Of a DNA stretch of 64,000 bases, positions 20,354-29,529 are shown piece after piece. The translations under genes and the position numbers were made by a program. The notes below the pieces were generated by a model. It worked only from the letters and a program-made list of their open reading frames with translations. It was not told the DNA's origin and searched no databases. The DNA is from Symbiodinium natans (Eukaryota; Sar; Dinophyceae; Suessiales; Symbiodiniaceae), in contig CAJNDS010002281.1 of NCBI GenBank assembly GCA_905221605.1, positions 434,552 through 498,551 on the forward strand, written 5' to 3'. Every line of letters begins with the position of its first letter. The stretch's first letter is position 1.

Positions 20354-21525
20354 GGAGCCCCTTGCGCTTGCGGACTTGTGGCTGGTGGATCCGGACTCTT
20401 CCTCAGCACATAGTGGAGCTTCTGTTCACTTTGCCTGTCGTTTTGGGTTCTGGCCCTAAACCCTAAACCCTAAACCCTAAATCCTAAACCCTAAACCCTA
20501 AACCGTTCTGGGTTTCGGGCCTAGGCTTAAGTTCGGCTTAGGGAGCGCAAGGTAGACACCCTAAGCCTAAGACCAAAGACCCCTACAACCATATTGGCAA
20601 GATTACAAAAAGTAGGGTTTAGGGTTTAGGGTTTAGAGTTTAGGGTTTCGGGTTTAGGGTTTAGGGTTTAGGGCTTTTCAACCCTGCTGCATAGCCATCA
20701 CCTGCAGTCTTGGGTCCTTTCGGTCGTCTCTAAATTGTTTACCCCAAACGGTTCCGCGACCCCTCGGCCAGCAAGGACTTCTACCGCTACCGAGCCACTG
20801 GGCAGCAAACATTTGTTTTGTTGCCCTAAACCCGAAACCCGAAACCCTAAACCCTAAACCCTAAACCCTAACCCTGAACCCAAAAGAGGTTGACGGCGTG
20901 AAGTTCATGAGCAGTATGGACCCTAGCAACCTATGCCTTAAGAGGCACCTTAGCCAGGGTTTAGGCTTAAGGGTTCAGGGTTTAGGGTTTAGGGTTTAGG
21001 CTTAAGGGTTCAGGGTTGAAGCCTAGACTTTCGATACAGTTGGTTGCAGTTTGCTCAGCTTGTGCGGCTTGTACTTGGAGGTTCATGGTGCTTGTTAGCC
21101 AGTTGTTAACTGTAATGATATCCCACTTATAAGCCCCTTAAGTGCCCTAATATGGTTATAAGTACAGTTATAAGCACACTTGTTGTAATTGGTTATTATG
21201 TACCATGTCCCAAGCGCTTGGTGCATTGCGAACCACAGACCAATGCAGTGATTTTTTGCTTGAGTTTCAGGTACGGCCGCTGATGCACAAGGCTCTGAGG
21301 GCATTAGGGTTTAGGGCTTAGGGTTTAGGTATAGTAGGGCCGTGTAGCTTCAACAGGGGCTGACTTTCTCTACCTGATCTCGGACCCTGAACGCCTGTCC
21401 TCATTGGATTTAGGGTTTAGCGTTTAAGGGTTGAAGCTGCGCTTCCATTAGCTTAACTCAGGGGAGCCTCGCTCGTGTGTTCACAGTTTCTTGGGAAGCC
21501 TAGCCACGCTGGCGAGGTTGCTTAG
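20354..21525 (+). CDS. 3' part of an unknown gene, eight exons, one intron a family B element
   Basis: Exons 20354-20446, 20579-20611, 20772-20814, 20889-20958, 21027-21077, 21215-21270, 21357-21406 and 21462-21525 join into one frame of 152 codons plus TAG. Readings include LADLWLVDPDSSSAHSG, YWQDYKNKDFYRYRATGQQ, FMSSMDPSNLCLKRHLSQ, RYSWLQFAQLVRLVLALGAL, QCSDFLLEFQ and VCSQFLGKPSHAGEVA. The intron 21078-21214 is exactly a family B element (GA-AG). The next donor is GTACGG; the last is GA, at GATTTAGGG. The last five exons are the surest; the first three involve more choices. The protein looks helical; no family recognised. Confidence 0.6.
21073..21214. mobile_element. Family B element copy 3, precisely an intron
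   Basis: Begins TACTTGGAGGTTCATGG, ends ACCATGTCCCAAG, with hairpin arms ACTGTAATG.../...AGTACAGTTATAAG. Splicing from GAGG (21078) to CCAAG (21214) joins VRLVL to ALGALRTTDQ in frame. The right end has lost a few bases of the usual ACCATGAACCTCCAAG. Confidence 0.72.
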
Positions 21526-21866
21526 GGGAGCTTTAGGGTTTGTTAGGGTCTGTTAGGGTTTAGGGTTTAGGGCTAAGAGGGTCAGGGCATTTTTTCTCAC
21601 TGGAGAGGTAGAGGTTCATGATGTCGCAGCACTTGTGCGACTATGTTTTAAGGCCAAAATGGAAGGTTCGGCGGCATCGTAAACGGCACTCTCACTCCTC
21701 AATCTCCACACGCAAACCGCCAATTGGCCTCAACCACACCCCGAAGCTGAAAACCCTAAAACCCGAAACGCTGCACCCCGAGCCCGACACCTCAAACCCT
21801 AAAACCCTAAAACCCTAAACCCCCAAACCCCAAACCCTAAACCCTAAACCCTAAACGCCACCGAAG

Positions 21867-22253
21867 CATCCTGGGAGGGCGGCCTGGCGATTCTGGAGAA
21901 AGCGCTGGGCGAGCCGCTTCCTTGGGGTTTAGGGTTTAGGGTTTAGGGTTTAGGGTTTAGGGTTTAGGGTTTAGGGTTTAGGGTTTAGGGTTTAGGAGTT
22001 ATTTAGGGTTTAGGGCTAGGGCGAGGGTTAGAGGGTTGAGGTTTAGGGTTGAGGGATTCAGGGTAGTTTAGTGTTGTTGTGCCTTGAGGCGTTTTGGGTG
22101 GGATTGGTGGCTTCAGAACTTCGGGACGTGAAGGGCGCTCATCGCCACCTTGCGTTAGGCTTCAGGGTCTTTAGGACGCTAAGGATCCCTCAGAAGCTCC
22201 GGCGCTCACGTCCTTTCAGAAGCACGACTCTCACACGAAGCCCTAAACCCTAA
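21867..22253 (+). CDS. 3' end of an unknown gene, two exons around a long TTTAGGG intron
   Basis: 21867-21926 (after ACCGAAG, before GTTTAGGG) reads SWEGGLAILEKALGEPLPW. 22117-22253 (after GTGGCTTCAG) continues in frame as ELRDVKGAHRHLALGFR and RTLRIPQKLRRSRPF to a stop within the CCCTAAA repeat. The intron begins with about ten pure TTTAGGG units. The very basic end could be read past a missed donor. Confidence 0.5.
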
Positions 22254-22422
22254 ACCCTAAACCCTAAACCCTAAACCCTAAACCCTAAGAGGACTAGATG
22301 CTCCAGCTCACCGGCCACAGTCCCCACAACGCTTTCTTCACCCTATGCTCTTAAACTTGTTTGGCTCATGTTTGGGGTCTAGAGTTTGGGGTTTAGGGTG
22401 ACATTTTAGGGTTTAGGGTGAT

Positions 22423-22724
22423 ATGACAGATAAAAAGCACAAAGGGAAATCAAAGCCATCGAAAGCAAGCCAATTAGGGCTCCCAAAAGCCCAAAGCCGC
22501 CAAAAGCCTCCAAAAGCCCCGCTCCAAGAGAAGTCCCTGACCCTAAACCCTAAACCCCTAAACCCTACACCCCAAACCCTAAACCCTAAACCCTGAACCC
22601 CAAACCCTAAACCCTAAACCCTAAACCCCCACAAAACCCAAAGGTCCTTGACCTTCCCGGCCACCACTTCGCCGGTCCGGTATGGGCAGGTGGGGCTTTG
22701 GTTCAGGATTCCGCGGAGTTTGGG
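22423..22724 (+). CDS. Possible 5' end of a gene: lysine-rich start, then a second exon
   Basis: An ATG at 22423 opens MTDKKHKGKSKPSKASQLGL, followed by KAQSRQKPPKAP, up to GTCCCTG. After CCCTAAA repeats and CCCAAAG, 22644-22724 continues in frame as SLTFPATTSPVRYGQVGLW and ends before GTTTAGGG. The second exon is also open in another frame (VLDLPGHHFAGPVWAGGAL), so the join is uncertain. A basic N-terminus may suggest a nuclear or ribosome-associated protein, but this is a guess. Confidence 0.42.
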
Positions 22725-22819
22725 GTTTAGGGTTTAGGGTTTAGGGTTTAGGGCTGGCGTTTGGGGTTTGGGAATGAGGGGAGGAATCTCAGCATGAGCA
22801 ACTTTGACTGAAGTCATTT

Positions 22820-23368
22820 GCTGGCACCCTAAACTACAAGGAACATACTACGCCACCACTCATTCGGATCAATCCTTTTTGCCCTTAAGCCCTAAACCCT
22901 TAACCCTTAACCCCAAACCCTGAACCCTAAACCCTAAACCCTAAACCCTAAACCCTAAACCCTGTCATGTCTTCTTGTCATTCTTTGGGGTTGTCGCGGG
23001 TCCTTGGGAGTCGCGAAGGCCACGGTGGAGCGCGTCACCAACGACAACGGTGCGCCCATACGCAGTTCTCACCCATCTAAGGGGTTTAGGGTTTGGGGTT
23101 TAGAGTTTAGGGCTTAGGGTTTAGGGTTTAGGGTTTAGGCCTTAGGGTTCGGGGTTTTAGGATCTTATTTGTAGGTAAAGCTTCTAGATCCCCAAGCCCC
23201 CAAACCCAAGAAGCCTGAAGGGTTTAGGGCTTCGGGTTTTGGAAGCCTTAAACCCTAAACCTTAAACCCAAAACCCTTAAGGCCTCAGCGGCTTTCTGCA
23301 AGAAATGGCTGCAGAGCCCTTATAACTCACCTTTCGGCATACAAGACTTCTAGTAGGATTCTTCGCAC
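22820..23368 (+). CDS. Three candidate exons
   Basis: 22820-22900 reads LTEVICWHPKLQGTYYATTH. 23009-23084 reads AKATVERVTNDNGAPIRSS. 23289-23368 (after GGCCTCAG) reads FCKKWLQSPYNSPFGIQDF to a stop. They are separated by telomere repeats. The frames were not joined with confidence. Confidence 0.4.
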
Positions 23369-23779
23369 GTTTAGGGCTTTGGGTTTTGGGTTTTGGGTTT
23401 AGGGTTTAAATAGGGCTTGGGGGAGTAGAGTTTAGGGTTTTTGGCTTCGGTTGGACCACAAGTTAAGGATTTGTTGAGGGTTGAGGTAAACCCTCGCATG
23501 CACCAACCCACCCAAGCCCCTGGGAGCATCTAGAAAGTGGAGCATGGTTCAGGGTTTGGGGTTCTGGCCCTAAGTATTGAGGGTATAGGCCGTTCTCGCT
23601 CAACCCTAAACCCCAAGCCCTAAACCCTAAGCCCTGTCATCACCGCGTACCCCAAAAGAACGTTAAGGAGAACCGTGTTGAGGGTCGAGGGTCTTAGGGT
23701 TTAGGGTTTAGGGTTTCAGGGTTTAGGGTTTAGGGTTTAGGGTTTAGAGGGTAGTGGGTTTTGGGTGTAGGTTTCACGA

Positions 23780-23836
23780 TGGAAGCTCAGGGTTCCCCCA
23801 CTTGTCGTTTCAAGGGTCCCTTAAGGTTGAGGAGTA
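23780..23836 (+). CDS. Possible first coding exon
   Basis: ATG at 23780 opens MEAQGSPTCRFKGPLRLRSM, followed directly by the consensus donor GTAAGGG in a telomere block. Confidence 0.4.
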
Positions 23837-23903
23837 TGGGTAAGGGTTTAGGGCATAAGGTTTGGGGTTTTTGGTTTTGGGGCTTAGAGTTTCTAGTATC
23901 TAG

Positions 23904-24036
23904 GGTTGGCGGCGCAACCTACATCACGAGCTGCATGCTCGATCCTTGGCCCTGTGGATATGCTTATGCATATGGTAAGCCTGAACCCCGACAAAGCCTG
24001 AACAATTGGACTCAAAAACCAATCCAAATCTCAGAG
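23904..24036 (+). CDS. Exon of an unknown gene
   Basis: After GTATCTAG the frame reads GGATYITSCMLDPWPCGYAY, then GKPEPRQSLNNWTQKPIQIS, ending at GTTTAGGG. In another frame the 3' part (QLDSKTNPNLRG) runs on openly into the 9-bp array that follows, so the exon could read into the array. Confidence 0.5.
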
Positions 24037-24044
24037 GTTTAGGG

Positions 24045-24256
24045 TTTATAGGGTTTATGGGGTTTATAGGGTTTATAGGGTTTATAGGGTTTATAGGGTT
24101 TATAGGGTTTATAGGGTTTATAGGGTTTATAGGGTTTATAGGGTTTACAGGGTTGTTAGGGTTTTTAGGGTTTATAGGGTGTTTAGGGTTTTTAGGGTTT
24201 TTTGGGGGTTTATAGGGTTTACAGGGTTTATAGGGCTTATAGGGTTTATAGGGTTG
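24045..24256 (+). repeat. TTTATAGGG 9-mer array
   Basis: About 20 units of a 9-bp relative of the telomere repeat. Being a multiple of three it keeps one frame open as (GFI)n for about 50 codons. Confidence 0.93.
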
Positions 24257-24301
24257 GGGTTTGGGGTTTTTAGGGTTAGGGTTTAGGTTTTGGGATGTAA
24301 A

Positions 24302-24368
24302 CCCTTGCGAGATCTTGGGGAGGTCTCCAAGCTTGCTGGCTGTCGCCCTCTACCCCCCTCCCCCCCCA
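24302..24368 (+). CDS. Candidate exon
   Basis: Reads DVNPCEILGRSPSLLAVALY before a C-rich run. No clear donor. Confidence 0.3.
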
Positions 24369-24529
24369 AACCCTTTCCTACACCCTAAACCTAAACCCGA
24401 AACCCCAAATCCTAAGCTTAAAGCCGAAACCTCAAAATCCAAAACCTAGACCCTAAACCCTATGCAACCCCGAGCCCTATGCAACCCCGTGCCCTATGGA
24501 ACCCCTAACCCTAGCGAACCCCGAACCCC

Positions 24530-24660
24530 ATGTAACCCTCAACCCTAGAAACCCTAGAAACCCTAGAAACCCTAGACGCCCTAGAAACCCGACAAACCCT
24601 AGAAACCCGAGAAACCCTAGAAACCCTAGAAACCCTAGAAACCCTAGAAACCCCGAACCG
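24530..24660 (-). repeat. CCCTAGAAA 9-mer array
   Basis: About 12 units; one frame reads (RNP)n. Confidence 0.92.
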
Positions 24661-24677
24661 AAACCCCGACAACCCTG

Positions 24678-24784
24678 AGTTGACTCCAGAACCCTAAACC
24701 CTAAACCTTAAACCCTAAACCCTAAACCCTAAACCCTAAACCTTAAGCCCTAACCCTAAACCCTAAACCCAAGTTGACTCCAGA
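24678..24784 (-). repeat. Telomere block flanked by a 13-bp direct repeat
   Basis: AGTTGACTCCAGA is present at 24678-24690 and again at 24772-24784, with 81 bp of CCCTAAA repeats between. The first copy begins with a possible GT donor and the second ends with an AG acceptor before the exon at 24784. Confidence 0.85.
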
Positions 24785-24860
24785 GACTTCCCCGCACTTG
24801 CGTGGCCAGTTGGCGCCTACTTGGCGCATCTGTGCTCAGAGCCTGGCCGGCTGAGCTTGG
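24784..24860 (+). CDS. Exon following the duplicated site
   Basis: After GTTGACTCCAG the frame reads DFPALAWPVGAYLAHLCSEP and GRLSLEP. The 3' border is unclear (possible GA or GC donor). Confidence 0.42.
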
Positions 24861-25148
24861 AGCCCGAAACCCTAAACCCTAAACCCTAAACCCTGAACCC
24901 TATGCAGGCCCTAAACCCCAGGCCCCGGATAATAACAACCTGAAGCCCCCAAGCGATGGACACCCGAAGCCGCTAAACCCTCGATCCTACACCCTCAGCC
25001 CTAAGCCCTAAACCCTAAACCTAAAACCCTAGCCCTAAACCCTAAACCCTAAACCCTAGACCCTGAATCGTCTGACTGGTTTGGAGACGCTTTCCAAACC
25101 TACAGTAATGTAGGGTTGAGGGTTTAGGGTTTAGGGTTTAGGGTTTAG

Positions 25149-26265
25149 CCGAACCTCGACTGCGCTCATACACGATGAATTCTCCTGATCTGTTGAATGG
25201 TTGGTTTACAGCGATGCAGTTAGTAGAGTATTGTTGTGTCGAACCTACATCAGACGATGATTCTTTTTTAGGGTTTAGGGTTTAGGTTTTAGGTTTTAGG
25301 GTTTAGGGTTTAGGGTTTAGGGTTTAGGGTTTAGGGTTTAGGGTTTAGGGTTTAGGGTTTAGGGTTTAGTTGGATGTTTTACACGGAGGTGGACGAGGCC
25401 AACAGGCGCTGGTACCTCCGGTTCGACAATGCACAGCAACAGGCCTTGGCTGCCATGAAGCCGATCCATCCGCCTCGCCGGGTTTAGGGTTTAGGGTTTA
25501 GGGTTTAGGGTTTAGGGTTTAGGGTTTAGGGTTTAGGGTTTAGGGTTTAGGGTTTAGGGTTTAGTCGCTCCGGATCGAGTTCGGGGGCAAGGACAAGATC
25601 ATGGGGCTTGCCGCGCTCCGGCGCCGGTGCAAGAACTCAACCAAGCTCCAGGACTGGTTGTTGCGCAAGGGCGTAACCTTGTCACCGACCTCAAGCATGA
25701 ACAGTTCCGCGATCACAACCGAAGGCAGGAGCGTGCATAAGAGCACGGGCGGGTCCCTGGCCATGATTCCGGTCGAAGCCAGGGCCGCGGAGCAGACCAA
25801 GAGGTCGTGCCCACGTTCTCCACACACCCTAAACCCTAAACCCAAAACCCTAAACCCTAAACCCTAAACCCTAAGCCCTAAACCCTAAACCCTAAACCCT
25901 GCTGGTTTCGGAGCTCCTAAGGTTCCTCTTGTCCACTCTTCCCTCGCATTCGATGCAGCGCCCAGACCTCTGGAAGCTTCCAAAAAGTAGGTCCCCTTAA
26001 GGGGTTTAGGGTTTAGGGTTCAGGGCTCCTAAGGGTGACCCAAGAGTGGTGTAGGGGTACTTTTTGTGCTAAACTCTAAATGCTAAACCCTAAACCCTAA
26101 ACCCTAAACCCTAAACCCTAAACCCTAAACCCTAAACCCTTTAAGGGTTCCCAAGAGTCACCCACTAGTCGTGTAGGGGACGATTTTGGGGGGTTCTACG
26201 TTTTAGATCCTCCCAAGGGTCTGGAAATTCAATGTGTGCCAGAACTAAACAACGAATGCCAGTAA
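25149..26265 (+). CDS. 3' part of an unknown gene, five exons, two introns of almost pure TTTAGGG
   Basis: Exons 25149-25272, 25370-25481, 25565-25803, 25959-25986 and 26218-26265 make one frame of 182 codons plus TAA. They read YTMNSPDLLNGWFTAMQLVE, WMFYTEVDEANRRWYLRF, RIEFGGKDKIMGLAALRRR, LQDWLLRKGVTLSPTS, AQTSGSFQK and IQCVPELNNECQ. Intron 1 (97 nt) and intron 2 (83 nt) begin GTTTAGGG, end TTTAG and contain little else; removing them leaves no choice of site and keeps the frame. Intron 3 is mostly CCCTAAA with a GT donor. Intron 4 (231 nt) holds TTTAGGG and CCCTAAA blocks inside another repeat. No family recognised; the middle part is charged and soluble. Confidence 0.7.
25482..25564 (+). 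repeat. TTTAGGG array forming a complete GT-AG intron
   Basis: Eleven units of GTTTAGG plus GTTTAG, 83 nt, flush with exons on both sides (...CCTCGCCGG and TCGCTCCGG...). Confidence 0.8.
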
Positions 26266-26277
26266 GCCCTGTAATCC

Positions 26278-26411
26278 CTACTTGGAGGTTCATGGTGCTT
26301 ATTAACCAACTAAATATACCTGTATTTAAACTGTACTTATACCCATGTTAGGGCACTCATGGGCCTTACAAGTGGGTTATAAGTACAGTTATAGTCGATT
26401 AAGAAGTAACT
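26278..26411. repeat. Family B element copy 4
   Basis: Starts TACTTGGAGGTTCATGGTGC 13 bp after the preceding stop codon; the right end is degenerate (GAAGTAACTTCCAATGAA). Confidence 0.7.
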
Positions 26412-26705
26412 TCCAATGAATCTGTAAGCCCCACATGCCGGAAGCCCCACCTTCGAAGCTCTAGGCCTCAGACCCCATCTGCCCTTTGCAGCCAAAACCC
26501 CAAACCCCTGTAACACCGCACCTCCCGCTAGAAAAACCTAAGCCCTAAACCCCAAACTCTTAAACCGCAAAGCCTAAACCCTAAACCCTAAACCCTAAAC
26601 CCTGCACCCTATAACCCTAAACCCTAAACCCTAAACCCTTCACGTCCATTTCCCATCTGACCTTCGACCACCAGCCAGGCGCCTCGTCGGCTCTTCTCGC
26701 CGCAG

Positions 26706-26743
26706 CTACGCCGTGCTGCTGCAGGTGTACGTCTACCCCGAGG
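26706..26743 (+). CDS. Small exon
   Basis: Between CTCGCCGCAG and GTTTAGGG the frame reads YAVLLQVYVYPE. It is followed by a TTTAGGG block. Confidence 0.4.
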
Positions 26744-26789
26744 GTTTAGGGTTTAGGGTTTAGGGTTTAGGGTTTAGGGGATCGGGGGG

Positions 26790-26975
26790 GCCCCAATATC
26801 CCAGACCCCCTGGGAGGATCCAGCAAGCAGATCCCCTTAAGGGTTCCTAAAACATGACACAGTAGTACACGTGGTCGCTTTATCTCGCATCGCTCGGTGT
26901 TTTTAGCGCATCGATCGGCCTCCACATTGGGGAACTGCATTCATCAATTGGCGTCCACATTGGGAACTGCATTCC
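26790..26975. other. Spacer with a tandem duplication
   Basis: Contains GATCCCCTTAAGGG, shared with the intron at 25987-26217, and two copies of a roughly 33 bp unit with TCCACATTGGGGAACTGCAT (26919-26950 and 26951-26982). Confidence 0.6.
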
Positions 26976-26979
26976 CCAG

Positions 26980-27669
26980 AGAATATTTCGTGATGTGTCG
27001 AAGTCGGCCTCGTCGTCATCTACGTGGTCTCTTGCATGTTGGCAGTTCTTACAACCCTATATAGACCCTCAACCCAAAACCCGAGACATCGATCGGCTGG
27101 TTGCAGAAGGCCGCGACATGAGCCCGCTGGGTGCTCTCCTTGCCGCGCATGATGTTTGGTCTCACTCCTACGGAGCCCATCTCATAGAGCGTGGCTATGA
27201 CAAGACCGGCATTGTGGCCAAGCCGCGGAGCTGCTGCGGTCGAACGTGCCGCCCCAAACCTCCTTTGGAGACCAAGGAGGCCGCCGCCCTGCTGGATGGT
27301 ATCTACCGAATTCCAGACCGCAGTGTGGCACCTGGCTGCTGTTTAGGGTTTAGGGTTTAGGGTTTAGGGTTTAGGGTTTAGGGTTTAGGGTTTAGGGTTT
27401 AGGGTTTAGGGTTTAGGGTTTAGGGTTTAGGGTTCTAAACGCCCCTGAACCCTAGAGACCCTAAACCCTAGACCATGTATCAGCCGCCCTCTGACAGTGC
27501 TTCTCTCGAGCAAGGTGTGCAAGACGTGCCGCAAGACAACAACCACCCACTTGCCCCTTTGTGGCCTTTGTGGCTGCAAGCATACAGCGTTTTCAACAGT
27601 AAATGGCGCGACAAGTTTCGAGAGTGGATCCGGAAGTTCGCACAGCCTCATGTTCCCAGCACATGCTAA
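26980..27669 (+). CDS. Unknown gene, two long exons separated by a TTTAGGG intron
   Basis: 26980-27340 (after TTCCCCAG) is open for 120 codons: DVWSHSYGAHLIERGYDKTG, PPLETKEAAALLDGIYRI. GTTTAGGG follows, about 13 pure units. 27515-27669 (after GAGCAAG) continues in frame: LWPLWLQAYSVFNSKW, KFREWIRKFAQPHVPSTC, then TAA. Alternatively the last part starts at an ATG at 27475 as a separate small ORF in the same frame. The 5' end is not found. No family recognised. Confidence 0.56.
27341..27434 (+). repeat. TTTAGGG array, about 13 units
   Basis: Starts exactly at the donor of the preceding exon. Confidence 0.95.
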
Positions 27670-27679
27670 CACAGAAGAC

Positions 27680-28095
27680 ATGGCAGACGGGACAGCTGTT
27701 ATGAAGCCGTCTGCAACATCTGGGTTTTTGCCGCGCTTTGCCTCTCGCCACAGCATGAGATTGGGGATAAGGCTCCACTCCGGCAGCTTGTCCATCCTCC
27801 TCAAGGATTCTCAGGTGGTTTGGTGCGGTAGATTTTAACCCCTTGACCCGCAACTTTAAACCCGAGAACCCGACACCCTAAAGCTCTAAGCTCTAAACCA
27901 CACAAGGAGGACTCTGAGTCTTGAGGTTTCTATGGAGTTTTTTCAGTTTCTGCGGCCAACAGACGTAGCCGTTGCCTCAGGGGTTAAGGGGTTTAGGTGT
28001 TTAGGGCTTCGGGTTGGGAATTTAAGTTTAGGGTTGCGGGCTTTAGGATCCTGATTAACAAGGGTGTGCCAAGGGATCCAAGTTCCAAGTTCTGA
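27680..28095 (+). CDS. Candidate complete small gene, three exons, 67 residues
   Basis: An ATG 11 bp after the previous stop opens MADGTAVMKPSATSGFLPR and runs 45 codons to CAG|GTGGTT (27814). 27947-27982 (after TTTTTTCAG, before GTTAAGG) adds FLRPTDVAVASG and 28063-28095 (after AACAAG) adds GVPRDPSSKF and TGA. All junctions are phase 0 with GT donors. It would make a short protein without a recognised domain. It might equally be the 3' UTR of the preceding gene. Confidence 0.42.
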
Positions 28096-28591
28096 GAACT
28101 ACCCAATACACCTAACGAACTATTAAGATGTTCCATGCGAAGGTTAAACCCTAAATCCTAAACCCTAAACCCTAAACCCTAAACCGGCTGTGTAAGGTGC
28201 AGACATGTATGTTCAGGTGGGCAGAAACGGGTGTGGTGTGTACTATAAATCGACCCTATACCCAAAGGCCCTAAACTCGAAACATCCTAGAACAGAATCC
28301 AAATCGCATCACTAGGGATCTATGTAGGGTTTAGGGGTTAGGGTTTAGGGTTTAGAGTTTAGGCTTTAGGGTTTCGGGCTTAGGGCAACTGATAGGGGGG
28401 GCAGGTTCCTTGTAACCCGCTTTAAGCAAGCAATGGCATTTAGCCGTGCCATCGGATCTCTTGAGCCCTAAGCCCTATACGCCTGATGTATCCGTATCCC
28501 TAAACTCCAAACCCCAACTCTAATCCCCAAACCCTAATCCCTAAACCCGAAACCCTAAACCCTAAAACCTAAACCCTACACTCCGATCCAG

Positions 28592-28642
28592 CAGGGCTTT
28601 TGGGACGTGCTGCCCCTCCACCTGATGCAGTTGGAGCCTTGA
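28592..28642 (+). CDS. Terminal exon of an unknown gene
   Basis: After CCGATCCAG exactly 16 codons plus TGA read QGFWDVLPLHLMQLEP. Confidence 0.42.
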   Translation, partial: QGFWDVLPLHLMQLEP

Positions 28643-28736
28643 GACCCCCAAATCCTGAGCTCGAAGTCCCAAGCCTTGAGCGCCTTAGAGTTTAGGGTTT
28701 AGGGTTTAGGGTTTAGGGTTTAGGGTTTAGGGTTTA

Positions 28737-28848
28737 CAGTAAACTCCGAAAAGTTGGAACATCTGTATCCCCATACCGCAGAAGGTATACCGAAGAATCC
28801 CAGCTCTGGTCATCCCCAAACCATGCTCCAACTTTCTGGAGTTTACTG
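28737..28848. mobile_element. Inverted-repeat element, family L
   Basis: CAGTAAACTCCGAAAAGTTGGA and TCCAACTTTCTGGAGTTTACTG are inverted with few differences. The 112 bp element starts flush with a TTTAGGG block. No second copy in the window. Confidence 0.78.
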
Positions 28849-28916
28849 CAACAGGTACCCCTATCCATCCTGGGGCAGTAAGTGCAGTTGCCCTGAACCC
28901 TAAACTCTACATACTA

Positions 28917-29020
28917 GGATGCCCAGTAGTGCCCTTTTGGGGGGTTTAGGTTCCCTTATAAACCCCTTTAAGCAAAAAAGGGCACCCTTTTTAAGCCTAG
29001 GTTACTGGGCAGCCTAGCAT
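28917..29020. repeat. Inverted-repeat element, family C copy 1
   Basis: Ends CTAGGATGCCCAGTAG and TTACTGGGCAGCCTAG are inverted; GGTTCCCTTATAA and AAAAAGGGCACCC lie inside. Copies 2-4 are at 36238-36362, 47992-48103 and 54766-54876. Confidence 0.82.
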
Positions 29021-29068
29021 AGAACCCTAGTTATGAACATGCATGAACCTTCAAGTGGGAGCTCCACA

Positions 29069-29209
29069 TCGCCCTGGATTTCGGAGTACAATGCTTTAAT
29101 ACTTTCTTTGTTTTGTCTTTTTCTTTTCTTCTGGGTTCCCATGATAGCTACTTATACCTTCAAAAAAGTAAAGAAATAAATATATATATATACATATATA
29201 TATAGATGC

Positions 29210-29240
<31 letters not shown>

Positions 29241-29263
29241 TTTTTTCCAGGGTCTACTCCAAA
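29069..29263. repeat. Family J element copy 2 with TA microsatellite
   Basis: Left end TTTCGGAGTACAATGC, right end GTCTACTCCAAAG, as at 6399-6501, but expanded by TA repeats at 29179-29237. Confidence 0.6.
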
Positions 29264-29348
29264 GTGGTAACCCCAAACCTTCAATATCGTCAGTGCCTTG
29301 ACCAGCTGTCTCCTTGACCCAGGTCGCAGAATGTCCGGCCGGAGGACT

Positions 29349-29479
29349 AGGGTTTGAGGGTTTGAGGGTTTGAGGGTTTGAGGGTTTGAGGGTTTGAGGG
29401 TTTGAGGGTTTGAGGGTTTGAGGGTTTGAGGGTTTGAGGGTTTGAGGGTTTGAGGGTTTGAGGGTTTGAGGGTTTGAGG
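29349..29479 (+). repeat. TTTGAGGG 8-mer array, about 16 units
   Basis: Perfect or near-perfect 8-bp units. This variant is not used in neighbouring blocks, so it expanded locally. Confidence 0.95.
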
Positions 29480-29529
29480 GCTCAGGGCTTACAGCTTGGG
29501 GGATTCCTATCTTGTAGGAATTCATACAG

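Noticed and set aside
25561-25845. Minus-strand ORF opposite the five-exon gene
   Set aside because: The + frame continues across both neighbours in phase; the complement does not.
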